A DNA stretch of 64,000 bases from Allosphingosinicella deserti (GTDB lineage: Bacteria > Pseudomonadota > Alphaproteobacteria > Sphingomonadales > Sphingomonadaceae). Both the position numbers and the translations under genes were made by a program. The notes under the pieces are model-generated. The model was not told the DNA's origin. It saw only the letters and a list, made by a program, of their open reading frames with translations, and ran no database searches. Shown in pieces: positions 42,546 through 50,754 of the stretch. The first letter of the stretch is position 1. Every line of letters starts with the position of its first letter. The stretch lies in assembly GCF_003012735.1 (NCBI RefSeq), contig NZ_PXYI01000003.1, positions 186,001-250,000 on the forward strand, read 5' to 3'.

Positions 42546-44627
42546 ATGACCGACACGACCCGCAGAAACCTGCTTCGCGCCGCCGCCGCCGCCGGCACCG
42601 CGGCGGCGATCCCGCCAAGCATCGCCCGCGCGCTCGCCATTCCGGCGGCGCGCGGCACCGGCACCATCAAGGATGTCGCCCACATCGTCATCCTGATGCA
42701 GGAGAACAGGAGCTTCGATCATTATTTCGGAACCCTGCGCGGCGTCCGCGGCTTCGGCGACCGCCACCCGATCCCGATGGAGGGCGGACGCAGCGTTTGG
42801 CAGCAATCGGACGGCGCGCGCGAATTGCCGCCTTTCCACCTCGATACCGCGGCGACCGATGCGCTGAAGGTGCCGGGGACGCCGCACAGTTTCTCGGATT
42901 CGCAGGCGGCGTGGAACCAGGGCAAGTTCGGATCCTGGCCGAAATACAAGAATCCCTATTCGATGGGCTATTATCGGCGCGAGGACATCCCGTTCCAGTT
43001 CGCGCTCGCCGAAGCCTTCACCATCTGCGACGCCTATCATTGCTCCGTGACGACAGGCACCGATCCCAACCGGATCGTGTTCTGGTCCGGATCCAATTTC
43101 GATCCGGGGAAGCGGGCGCAGGGCATCAACTGCACCGACGCCGATTCCGAGCCGAACAACCTGCGCTGCTGGATCAAGGGCGCGCTGCCCGAGCCGGGCT
43201 ATACGTATGCCGGATCCGCCCTCACCTGGAAGACGATCCCGGACGTGCTCGAGGAGGCCGGGATCAGCTGGCGGATCTACCAGGATCCCAACGACAATTG
43301 GACGGGCGCAATGCATGGCGGCCTCGCCTTTGAAAGCTTCCGCAACGCCAGGCCCGGCTCTCCGCTGTTCGAAAAGGGCATGGCCGATCTGACCCTGGAC
43401 CGGCTGGCTGAGGACGTCCGTGAGGGCACCCTGCCGGCGGTGTCTTGGGTGCTGCCGCCCAAGGAATGGTCGGAGCATCCGGGCGCCTCGACGCCGCTGC
43501 AGGGCGCCGAGTTCACCGCGCGCGTGCTGGCCGCTTTGACCGCCAATCCAGAGGTGTGGAGCCGCACCGTCTTCTTCCAGACGTTCGACGAGAATGACGG
43601 CCAGTTCGATCACGTGCCGCCGCCGGCACCGCCCTCGTTCGATGGCGAGGGCCGCGCGATGGGCAAGGCGACGCTCGACCTCGCCGGCCATTATTTCCAC
43701 GATCCGGAGGCCAAATACCGCGTCGCCGACGACGTGATCAGCGGCGCCGTGCGGCCTTGGGGCCTGGGTCCGCGGGTGCCGATGTACATCGTCTCGCCGT
43801 GGAGCAAGGGCGGCTGGGTCAATTCGGAAGTGTTCGATCACACGTCGGTCGGCCGCTTCATCGAGGCGCGCTTCGGCGTAACCATTCCGGCGATCAGCCC
43901 GTGGCACCGGGCGGTCTGCGGCGACCTCACCTCCGCGTTCGATTTCACCGCCGCGCCCGACGCGGCCTTCCCGCCCTTGCCCAAGGTCGAGGGCGCCTCC
44001 GGGATCGTCCTGGCGCATATGCAGCGGCCCAAGATCATGCCGCCGGAGCAGCCTACGCCCTTGTTCCAGGAACGCGGCCTTAGACGCTCCCGGGCGCTTC
44101 CCTATGTCCTCCACGTCGACGCCGCGCGCGCGCTCGGCGGCGCGGGGATCGAGCTTACCTTCGTCAACGAGGGCAAGGCCGGCGCGGTCTTCCAGGTCTA
44201 TGACCGCAAGGATCTGGCACGCATCCCGCGGCGCTACACGGTCGAGCCCGGCAAGAGCCTTTCGGATCGCTGGGCCTTCGACGAGGACGGGAGCCACGAT
44301 CTCTGGGTGCTCGGCCCGAACGGGTTCGTGCGCACCTTTGCCGGCGAAGGAAAGGATGCGAGGCTCGCGTTGGCGACGCTGCGCTACGATGTGCGCCGGA
44401 AGGCGCTGGTTCTCTCGACCCGTCCCGGCGCGCCCGAGGGACTGACCGTGCGCGCGCTTCATTATGGCGCCGCCGAACCGGCACCGCTGCGGCGCAGCCT
44501 GTCATGGCCGGTCGAGACCAGCCACGGCTGGTACGATCTCGCGGTCGAGGGACCCGGCGTCCGGCAGCGTTTCGCCGGACGAATGGAGACCGGCGCGCAC
44601 GGCGTCAGCGATCCGGCGCTCGCCTGA
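42546..44627 (+). CDS. Tat-exported phosphocholine-specific phospholipase C
   Basis: 693 residues from ATG 42546, with AAGGGCC 5-8 nt upstream; ATG 42531 has no SD. The N-terminus has a Tat motif, TRRNLLRAAAA (5-15). The catalytic domain (about 40-480) begins IVILMQENRSFDHYFGTLRGVRGFGDRH, the signature of bacterial phospholipase C (PlcC/PlcN) and acid-phosphatase relatives, with FQTFDENDGQFDHVPPP and DHTSVGRFIEARFG later. Two C-terminal DUF756-like beta domains follow (about 495-690). It hydrolyses phosphatidylcholine-type lipids in the periplasm or outside, releasing phosphocholine. Probably co-transcribed with the TonB receptor. Confidence 0.92.
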   Translation: MTDTTRRNLLRAAAAAGTAAAIPPSIARALAIPAARGTGTIKDVAHIVILMQENRSFDHYFGTLRGVRGFGDRHPIPMEGGRSVWQQSDGARELPPFHLDTAATDALKVPGTPHSFSDSQAAWNQGKFGSWPKYKNPYSMGYYRREDIPFQFALAEAFTICDAYHCSVTTGTDPNRIVFWSGSNFDPGKRAQGINCTDADSEPNNLRCWIKGALPEPGYTYAGSALTWKTIPDVLEEAGISWRIYQDPNDNWTGAMHGGLAFESFRNARPGSPLFEKGMADLTLDRLAEDVREGTLPAVSWVLPPKEWSEHPGASTPLQGAEFTARVLAALTANPEVWSRTVFFQTFDENDGQFDHVPPPAPPSFDGEGRAMGKATLDLAGHYFHDPEAKYRVADDVISGAVRPWGLGPRVPMYIVSPWSKGGWVNSEVFDHTSVGRFIEARFGVTIPAISPWHRAVCGDLTSAFDFTAAPDAAFPPLPKVEGASGIVLAHMQRPKIMPPEQPTPLFQERGLRRSRALPYVLHVDAARALGGAGIELTFVNEGKAGAVFQVYDRKDLARIPRRYTVEPGKSLSDRWAFDEDGSHDLWVLGPNGFVRTFAGEGKDARLALATLRYDVRRKALVLSTRPGAPEGLTVRALHYGAAEPAPLRRSLSWPVETSHGWYDLAVEGPGVRQRFAGRMETGAHGVSDPALA

Positions 44628-44668
44628 CCCGCTTGTCGCGTTCGCCGAGCCGCGATACATAACCGGCT

Positions 44669-45709
44669 ATGGAAATGGAGGGCGCGATGGCGGCGGACGT
44701 GATTGCCCAAGGGGAGTTCCTGTATCTCGGCAGCCGGCTGAAGCGGCTGGCGGAGCAGCTTCAGGGCGACGTGGTTCGCGCCGCGAACGCGGCGGGGGTG
44801 CCCATCCAGCCCGGCCAATATCCGTTGCTCGCCACGCTTGAGGCGGGCGCCGCCTCGATCGGCGAGATCGCGCAGGCGATGCGCATGAGCCAGCCGGCGA
44901 TCACGCGCAACGTCGATCGGCTGGTGCGATCCGGGCTCGTCGACGTGCTGCCCAGCCGCGCGGACCGGCGGCAGCGCGTGGTCTCGCTCAGCATCGCCGG
45001 ACGCGAGGCCCTGGCGCGGGCGAAAACGAGCGTCTCGCCGCGGGTCGAGGAGGCGGTGCGGGCGCTTGCCGCCGATCTGTCCGGGCCGTTGCTGGAGCAG
45101 ATCGCCACGCTGGAATCGCGGCTTGCGGAGCGTTCGCTTGGCGAGCGGATCCGCGCACAGGGCGCGGACCGGCTGGAGCGCGCCATGGATGCCGACATCC
45201 CGGCCATCGTCACCCTGATGAACGCCGCCTATCGCGGCACCGGAGCCGCGGCGTCATGGTGCAGCGAAGCCGATTTCATCGCGGGCGATCGCACCAATGC
45301 GGCCTGGCTGCGCGCCGAGATCGCCGCCAATTCGGACGCCGCCCTGATGGTGTGGCGGCGGGCCGATGGGGCCATCCAGGGGTCGGTGTGGCTCGAGCCC
45401 AAAGGGGAGGGGCTCTGGTATCTTGGATCGCTGGCGATCGATCCGGGTGTTCAGAATTCCGGGCTCGGTCGGCGCCTGCTCGCGCTCGCGGAGGCGCGGA
45501 TCGCCGCACAGGGTGGCCGCGAGGTCATGATGAACGTCATCAACATCCGTGAGTCCCTGATCGCCTGGTACGAACGGCGCGGCTATCGCCCCTGCGGCGA
45601 GACCGCCTCCTTTCCCTATGGCGACGATCGCTTCGGTATTCCCAAGCGGGGCGACCTTTACTTCGTCACCTTGCGCAAGAGTCTCGCCGAACCTGCTTGC
45701 ACCGGATAG
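44669..45709 (+). CDS. MarR-GNAT fusion protein
   Basis: 346 residues. Residues about 15-150 are a MarR winged helix (ASIGEIAQAMRMSQPAITRNVDRLVRSGLVDVLPSRADRRQRVVSLS). Residues about 172-340 are a GNAT acetyltransferase: DADIPAIVTLMNAAYRGT, LWYLGSLAIDPGVQNSGLGRRLLALAEARIA (acetyl-CoA loop Q-N-S-G-L-G) and NVINIRESLIAWYERRGYRPCGET. Fused MarR-GNAT proteins are known in several phyla but are poorly understood. A plausible logic is that substrate binding or acetylation modulates DNA binding. The start could also be the ATG at 44675 or 44687. It follows the phospholipase C by 41 bp and may share its transcript. Confidence 0.92.
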   Translation: MEMEGAMAADVIAQGEFLYLGSRLKRLAEQLQGDVVRAANAAGVPIQPGQYPLLATLEAGAASIGEIAQAMRMSQPAITRNVDRLVRSGLVDVLPSRADRRQRVVSLSIAGREALARAKTSVSPRVEEAVRALAADLSGPLLEQIATLESRLAERSLGERIRAQGADRLERAMDADIPAIVTLMNAAYRGTGAAASWCSEADFIAGDRTNAAWLRAEIAANSDAALMVWRRADGAIQGSVWLEPKGEGLWYLGSLAIDPGVQNSGLGRRLLALAEARIAAQGGREVMMNVINIRESLIAWYERRGYRPCGETASFPYGDDRFGIPKRGDLYFVTLRKSLAEPACTG

Positions 45710-45831
45710 CGGGCGACGTTTGAAGCGGCGGTCGGAACCCGGCCCGCGCCTTGTTCGTCTGCCGTCAGGCGATTCTGGGGCAATGCCGATCGGCGTTGCG
45801 CCCCCCCTGCGAACCAATTCGGGAGAGACGG

Positions 45832-46050
45832 ATGATCGGAAAACTGACTCGCGCTTTGACCGGCCGCTATCTGGCCCGCAAGTGGGGCTACGCGCCGTCG
45901 GCGGGCATCGCGGCCGGACTCGCGGCACCATTGATCGTGAAATATGGCGGACGCCTGCTTCACGCCGGGGTGGCGGCTGCCTCGGATGCGCGGCAGCGTC
46001 GCCGTGGGCCGGTCTACGGCGCCACGAGGGCGAGCACGCACTCCGCCTGA
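45832..46050 (+). CDS. Small hypothetical protein
   Basis: 72 residues from ATG 45832 (GGGAGA 6 nt before). It is basic (KLTRALTGRYLARKWGY), with a moderately hydrophobic middle (GIAAGLAAPLIVKYGGRLLHAGVAAA). It may be a membrane-associated small protein; no family known. Its end overlaps the convergent gene below by 37 bp. Confidence 0.5.
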   Translation: MIGKLTRALTGRYLARKWGYAPSAGIAAGLAAPLIVKYGGRLLHAGVAAASDARQRRRGPVYGATRASTHSA

Positions 46051-46265
46051 GGGCTGCTCGATCGCCCCGCAATCACCGTGCGGGTCGTGCAGCAGCCGGC
46101 GCAGCGCCCTTCGAACCGTTCGAGCGCCTGCTGCCGCGCCAGCCTGATCGCCGCCGCGGCGACCTGACCGGTGCGTATGCCGAGATGGTCGGCGACGCAT
46201 GCATCGCAGATCGGCAGGCGGCTGCGCCCGGCGACGAACGCCCCAATCGCCGCCGCATAGCTCAT
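46014..46265 (-). CDS. Small Cys-rich protein
   Basis: 83 residues from ATG 46265, which overlaps the stop of the upstream gene (ATGA). MSYAAAIGAFVAGRSRLPICDACVADHLGI looks like a small helical protein family with a CDAC motif; a second motif, CAGCC, follows at about 56-60. Together they could form a zinc site. I recall similar small sphingomonad proteins without known function. Confidence 0.55.
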   Translation of the reverse strand: MSYAAAIGAFVAGRSRLPICDACVADHLGIRTGQVAAAAIRLARQQALERFEGRCAGCCTTRTVIAGRSSSPQAECVLALVAP

Positions 46266-46441
46266 GTACGGCTTTCCCGGACCGCCGGAGCGGCCAGCGG
46301 ACGGGCTTCGACCCACTTCGCGCCCTCGGTCTTCTGGAGCGGCAGGCCGCAATTCTCGCACAGGCTGCGCAGGCCCGCCTCGTTGCGTCGTATCGACAAA
46401 GGCGATGGCCTGTGCAGGCCAAGGATGCACCGCAAGCTCAT
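46262..46441 (-). CDS. Small zinc-ribbon-like protein
   Basis: 59 residues from ATG 46441. CILGLH and LCENCGLPLQKTEGAKW suggest a minimal zinc ribbon. An upstream extension of the frame has no protein-like character. It overlaps the 83-residue gene by 4 nt, so the two small Cys proteins are translationally coupled and probably work together. No family recognised. Confidence 0.55.
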   Translation of the reverse strand: MSLRCILGLHRPSPLSIRRNEAGLRSLCENCGLPLQKTEGAKWVEARPLAAPAVRESRT

Positions 46442-46594
46442 GCAATGCTTATACTCTTTTGTAGCGCGTGACTGAAGCGCCATTCGCCGTCGGTCGGCGA
46501 TTTTCGCCTCCCTTTCGGTGCAATTTCCTGATCCAAGGACGCGAGCATGATCCACGGATCGGACTGATACAGCCTCATCCGATCATGCTCTGAA

Positions 46595-48073
46595 TCAGGT
46601 GCCGCAGAAGGTCGCCGTCACCCGCTCCGCCTCGGCGGGAGGCTCGGAATAACGGGCTAGGTCCGGCTGATCGTCATAGGGGCGCGACAGCACTGCGTTC
46701 AGCTCGTCGAACGGCCCGAAGTTGTCGTCGTCGACGGCGGCACGGATCATCGCCTCGATCCGATGGTTGCGCGGAATGAAGGCAGGGTTCACCGCCCGCA
46801 TCGCCTCCCGCCGTGCGCCTGGACCCTGCGACTCGGCGGCGAGCCGGGCGCGCCACGTGACCAGCCAAATGTCGAAAGAGGACGGATCGTCGAACATCGC
46901 GCGGAGCCGGTCCTCGCCGTCGCCCGGAGCCTGCGCATCGGCGAGCCCGCGAAAGAAGTTGGTGAAATCCACCTTGGCGATGGCCAGCGCCTGCAGGATG
47001 TTGGTGGCCAGCGCCAGATCGCTCTCCTGTTCGGTCGCGAAGCCGAGCTTGCGTCGCAGCCCGCCGAGATAGGCGTCCTCGAAGGCCGGTGCGAACCCGG
47101 CGAGCGCCTCCTGAGCCTCGGCGATCGCCGCTTCCTCGTCATCGGCGAGCAGCGGCAGCAAGGTCTCCGCGAGCCTGGTAAGGTTCCACAACGCCATTTC
47201 GGGCTGCCGGCCATAGGCATAGCGTCCCATCCGGTCGATCGAGCTGAACACCTTCGCCGGATCATAGTCGTCGAGAAAGGCGCAGGGGCCATAATCGATC
47301 GTCTCGCCGGATACGGCCATGTTGTCGGTGTTCATCACGCCGTGGATGAAGCCGATCAACAGCCAGCGTGCGACGAGATCGGCCTGTGCCGCGACGATCC
47401 CATCGAGCAGGGCGCGATAACGCTGTGGGGCTGCGGCCGCGTCCGGATAGTGGCGTGCGATGACATGGTCGGCGAGCAGCCGCAGCCCCTCGGCATCGTC
47501 ACGGGCGGCGAAGAACTGGAAGGTGCCGACGCGGATGTGGCTCGCCGCCACCCGCACGATCGCGGCACCGGGCAGCAGCGCGTCGCGGACCACCGTCTCG
47601 CCCGTCGCCACCGCGGCCAGCGCTCGGGTGGTGGGCACGCCGAGCGCCGCCATCGCTTCACTCACAACATATTCGCGCAGCACCGGCCCGAGCGCCGCCT
47701 TGCCGTCGCCGCCGCGCGAGAACGGCGTGCGCCCCGAGCCCTTGAGGTGGATGTCGCGGCGCTTGCCCTTGAGGTCGATCACCTCGCCGAGCAGGATGGC
47801 CCGGCCGTCGCCGAGCTGGGGCACGAAATGCGCGAATTGGTGACCGGCATAAGCGAGCGCGATCGGCTGCGATCCCTCGGCAAGGTGCAGCCCGCTGAGG
47901 ATCCCGACGCCCTCGGCGCCGGCGAGCGCATCCGGATCGAGCCCGAGCTCGCGCGCGAGGTCGCGATTGAGCTTGATCAAACGCGGCGCGGACGCGGCGC
48001 TCGGCACCACGGATGCGTAGAAGCGCTCCGGCAGGCGGGCATAGCTGTTGTCGAATGGTATCGAGACGCTCAT
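46595..48073 (-). CDS. selO: Protein adenylyltransferase SelO (YdiU/UPF0061)
   Basis: 492 residues from ATG 48073 (VSIPFDNSYARLPERFYASV). It is a pseudokinase that transfers AMP to Ser/Thr/Tyr of target proteins and protects against oxidative stress in E. coli. Visible signatures: YAGHQFAHFVPQLGDGRAILLGE (Gly-rich region), DIHLKGSGRTPFSRGGDGKAALGPVLREYVVSEAM (catalytic Lys), and HGVMNTDNMAVSGETIDYGPCAFLDDYDP (metal-binding Asn/Asp). Unlike E. coli SelO, it ends TATFCGT: a Cys, two residues short of the end, occupies the place of selenocysteine or Cys in homologues. Single gene. Confidence 0.96.
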   Translation of the reverse strand: MSVSIPFDNSYARLPERFYASVVPSAASAPRLIKLNRDLARELGLDPDALAGAEGVGILSGLHLAEGSQPIALAYAGHQFAHFVPQLGDGRAILLGEVIDLKGKRRDIHLKGSGRTPFSRGGDGKAALGPVLREYVVSEAMAALGVPTTRALAAVATGETVVRDALLPGAAIVRVAASHIRVGTFQFFAARDDAEGLRLLADHVIARHYPDAAAAPQRYRALLDGIVAAQADLVARWLLIGFIHGVMNTDNMAVSGETIDYGPCAFLDDYDPAKVFSSIDRMGRYAYGRQPEMALWNLTRLAETLLPLLADDEEAAIAEAQEALAGFAPAFEDAYLGGLRRKLGFATEQESDLALATNILQALAIAKVDFTNFFRGLADAQAPGDGEDRLRAMFDDPSSFDIWLVTWRARLAAESQGPGARREAMRAVNPAFIPRNHRIEAMIRAAVDDDNFGPFDELNAVLSRPYDDQPDLARYSEPPAEAERVTATFCGT

Positions 48074-48276
48074 GAAACCTCGTCTGGCGCCGCTGCGCGT
48101 TTGCGTGAGCCGGGCGCATCGGCCGCCTGGCTTGTGTCCCATCGAGGTCGGGCCGAAGCCCCGCGAAATCAAGGCGCAAGCGCGGGATGCCGAATTATCG
48201 CCAGCGGCGCGGCGGAGGACCCACGCCGTCTCGGACGAAGTGCGGGAACGCGCGCTTCCGCTCGTATCGGGCGCGC

Positions 48277-48732
48277 TCAGCCGCGCTTCAGCCGCACCAC
48301 CGCTTCATCGAGCGCCTGCAGGAAACGGGAGCGGTCGGCCTTGGCGAACGGCGCCGGGCCGCCGCCGGGGCCGTCCATGCCGGCGCGGAGATCGGCCATG
48401 ATCGCGCGGGTGGCGATGGCGGATCCGATCGAGTTGGCGGTGAACGGCTTGCCGTTATGCGCCAGCACGATGGCGCCCTTCTTGAGCGCGCGGTCGGCGA
48501 GCAGGATATCGGCCGTGATCACGATCGCGGCGGAATCGGCGCGCTCGGCGATCCAGTCGTCGGCCGCATCGAAGCCGCCGTCGACGATCACGCGTTCGAT
48601 GAGGGGATGGGCGGGAACCCGGAACGGACTGTTGCTGACGACCTTCACCGGCACCTCATGCCGCCAGGCGACCTTGTAGATCTCGTCCTTGACGGGGCAG
48701 GCGTCGGCATCGACCAGAATGAAAGGGTTCAT
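48277..48732 (-). CDS. yaiI: YaiI/YqxD family protein (UPF0178)
   Basis: 151 residues from ATG 48732 (AAAGG 6 nt before); a GTG 6 nt earlier is an alternative. It shows the family hallmarks ILVDADACPVKDEIYKVA, VVSNSPFRVP, VDGGFDAADDWI, ADSAAIVITADILLADRALKKGAIVL and MADLRAGMDGPGGGPAPF. The fold is a PIN-like/NYN nuclease domain with conserved Asp residues, but the activity is unproven. Located downstream of ffh in the opposite direction. Confidence 0.93.
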   Translation of the reverse strand: MNPFILVDADACPVKDEIYKVAWRHEVPVKVVSNSPFRVPAHPLIERVIVDGGFDAADDWIAERADSAAIVITADILLADRALKKGAIVLAHNGKPFTANSIGSAIATRAIMADLRAGMDGPGGGPAPFAKADRSRFLQALDEAVVRLKRG

Positions 48733-48790
48733 GGGCACCCTTTGCCGCGGCGCGCCGGGGAGGGGAAGGGGGCGCGGGCGGGCGGCCTGG

Positions 48791-48890
48791 CCCAGCCCGT
48801 CACCGGGACCGACTTGCCCCAGCCCGTCGCCGCGACGGACTTGCTCCAGCCCGTCACCGCGGCCGACTTCCCCAGTCCGTCATCCCGGCG
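48791..48890. repeat. 27-bp tandem repeat, 3.7 copies
   Basis: Units start at 48791, 48818, 48845 and 48872, each with the core CCCAGCCCGTCACC and then GGACTTG-like ends. The last, partial unit merges into the dispersed palindrome CATCCCGGCGGAAGCCGGGATC. It lies upstream of yaiI. In one minus-strand frame it would be an in-frame repeat, but no gene is seen. Confidence 0.75.
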
Positions 48891-48991
48891 GAAGCCGGGA
48901 TCTCATGGAGAGAGAGGCGCCAGCGCCAAGGGAGCGCTCCATTGGCTCTTCTGCCATCTGGTCCTGAGATTCCGGCTTCCGCCGGAATGAC
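48879..48991. repeat. Pair of inverted dispersed palindromes
   Basis: GTCATCCCGGCGGAAGCCGG continuing to 48905, and its reverse-complement relative at 48965-48991 (with internal TTCCGGC/GCCGGAA arms), face each other across 59 bp. The same element recurs at 63508-63534. Each copy is itself a hairpin. Such elements are common between genes in sphingomonads and related bacteria. Confidence 0.7.
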
Positions 48992-49165
48992 GAATAGGGC
49001 GCCCCCCGTAGGGAAGGGCCGGAATGACGGCGTTGGACAAACCCTCCAAGGAACCGAGCAGCACGCTCCCCCGCCTTCCGTCTTGCCTTCCCTTGCCCCT
49101 TACTTTATGCGCGCCCACATCCCGGCTCAGGAGTCGGGTGACGCGCGTCCGAAGGATGCACGCTG

Positions 49166-49199
49166 GCCGGCGAGTTTCGCCCGCCGGCGTTTTTCGTTT
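49166..49199 (+). terminator. Intrinsic terminator immediately upstream of ffh
   Basis: Stem GCCGGCG (49166-49172) and CGCCGGC (49182-49188) with a 9-nt loop, then GTTTTTCGTTT. It precedes the ffh ATG by only 28 bp. A second small hairpin (around 49145-49163) is directly before it. It therefore either ends an upstream transcript or acts as an attenuator in the ffh leader. Confidence 0.65.
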
Positions 49200-49226
49200 G
49201 GCGGCGTCATCACAGAGGAATTTTGG

Positions 49227-50729
49227 ATGTTCGAGAGCCTCAGCGATCGCCTTACCGGTGTCTTCGATCGCCTCCGCGGCCGCGGTGCGCTGGTCGAGGC
49301 CGACGTGCGCGCGGCGATGCGCGAGGTTCGCATCGCCTTGCTCGAAGCCGACGTCGCGCTGCCGGTGGTTCGCGAGTTCGTCGACAAGGTTACCGAGCAG
49401 GCGGTCGGCCAGCAGGTCCTGAAATCGGTCACGCCGGGCCAGCAGGTCGTCAAGATCGTTCACGATGCTTTGGTCGACATGCTCGGCGCCGATGCGTCCG
49501 ATCTCCACGTCGACGTCACCCCGCCCGCGGTGGTGATGATGGTCGGCCTCCAGGGCTCGGGCAAGACGACGACCACCGCCAAGATCGCGCGCCGGCTCAC
49601 CGAGCGCGATCGCAAGAAGGTGTTGATGGCATCGCTCGACGTCGCCCGTCCGGCGGCGCAGGAGCAGCTCGCGGTGCTCGGCACCCAGGCCAACGTCGCA
49701 ACCCTGCCGATCGTCCCGGGCCAGCAGCCGGTCGAGATCGCCCGCCGCGCGCTCCAGGCCGCGCGCCTGCAGGGCTATGACGTGCTTCTGCTCGACACCG
49801 CCGGCCGCCTTCACGTCGATCAGGCGCTGATGGACGAGATGAAGGCGGTCGCCGACGTTTCGACCCCGAACGAGATCCTGCTCGTCGTCGACGCGCTGAC
49901 CGGCCAGGACGCGGTCAATGTCGCCCGCAATTTCTCCGAGCAGGTCGAACTCAGCGGCGTCGTTCTGACCCGGCTCGACGGCGACGCCCGCGGCGGCGCG
50001 GCCCTGTCGATGCGCGCGGTCACCGGCAAGCCGATCAAGTTCGCCGGCGTCGGCGAGGGCATCGATGCGCTCGAGGCCTTCCACCCGAGCCGCGTCGCCG
50101 GCCGTATCCTCGGCATGGGCGACGTCGTCAGCCTGGTCGAGCGCGCGCAGGAAACGATCAAGGTCGAAGAGGCCGAGGCGCTCGCCCGCAAGATGGCGAA
50201 GGGCCAGTTCGACATGAACGATCTGCGCTCGCAGCTGCAGCAGATGCAGCGCATGGGCGGCCTCACCGGCCTCGCCGGCATGCTCCCGGGCATGAAGAAG
50301 GTGCAGGGGGCGATGGCGCAGAGCGGCATGGACAACAAGATCCTGGTCCACATGGATGCGATGATCGGCTCGATGACCGCCAAGGAGCGGATCAAGCCGG
50401 AATTGCTCAATGCCAAGCGCAAGATCCGCGTCGCCAAGGGATCCGGCACCACCGTGCAGGACGTCAACAAGCTCCTGAAGATGCATCAGGAAATGGCCAA
50501 CGCGATGAAGAAGATCCGCAAGATGGGCGGCCTCGGAAAATTGGGCGCGCTGTTCGGCGGTGGCGGGATGGGCGGTCTCGGCGGCGGCGGCATGGGTGGG
50601 CTGGGGGGCCTTGGCGGCCCCGGCGGCGCCGGCCCGGCCGGCGGATTGCCCGGGCTTCCCGGCGGCGGCGGATCGGGCGGTGCGCCGTTCGGGCTTCCGC
50701 CGGGCTTCGACAAGTTTTTGAAGAAATAA
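49227..50729 (+). CDS. ffh: Signal recognition particle protein Ffh
   Basis: 500 residues from ATG 49227 (AGAGGA 6-7 nt before). SRP54 homologue that binds signal sequences and 4.5S RNA and delivers ribosomes to FtsY. N domain about 1-95; G domain with GLQGSGKTTTTAKIA (107-121), DVARPAAQEQL, LLLDTAGR, TRLDGDARGGAA and GVGEGIDALEAF. The Met-rich M domain runs from about 325 to 440 (LQQMQRMGGL, MLPGMKKVQ, MDAMIGSM). The tail is an exceptional Gly-rich stretch (about 445-490), ending PPGFDKFLKK. It is the head of a block with rpsP 25 bp downstream. Confidence 0.98.
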   Translation: MFESLSDRLTGVFDRLRGRGALVEADVRAAMREVRIALLEADVALPVVREFVDKVTEQAVGQQVLKSVTPGQQVVKIVHDALVDMLGADASDLHVDVTPPAVVMMVGLQGSGKTTTTAKIARRLTERDRKKVLMASLDVARPAAQEQLAVLGTQANVATLPIVPGQQPVEIARRALQAARLQGYDVLLLDTAGRLHVDQALMDEMKAVADVSTPNEILLVVDALTGQDAVNVARNFSEQVELSGVVLTRLDGDARGGAALSMRAVTGKPIKFAGVGEGIDALEAFHPSRVAGRILGMGDVVSLVERAQETIKVEEAEALARKMAKGQFDMNDLRSQLQQMQRMGGLTGLAGMLPGMKKVQGAMAQSGMDNKILVHMDAMIGSMTAKERIKPELLNAKRKIRVAKGSGTTVQDVNKLLKMHQEMANAMKKIRKMGGLGKLGALFGGGGMGGLGGGGMGGLGGLGGPGGAGPAGGLPGLPGGGGSGGAPFGLPPGFDKFLKK

Positions 50730-50754
50730 CGAAATCACTCGAAAGGAATAGATT

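Larger units (their letters stand above)
48733..49226. other. Repeat-rich gap between yaiI and ffh
   Basis: 494 bp between divergent genes, holding a 27-bp tandem repeat, two inverted copies of a dispersed palindrome and an intrinsic terminator just before ffh (each listed separately). The ffh promoter presumably lies near 49080-49120, where TTTATG-containing AT-rich sequence occurs. Confidence 0.6.

Noticed and set aside
42408-44462. Minus-strand open frame of 684 codons
   Set aside because: Antisense to the phospholipase C, which has a Tat signal and catalytic motifs.
48791-48890. Possible CRISPR array
   Set aside because: Units are directly adjacent 27-mers with no spacers of constant size and no cas genes nearby.
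49000-49226. 4.5S SRP RNA gene next to ffh
   Set aside because: I could not find the conserved GGAAGCAGCC-type domain IV loop in this gap.
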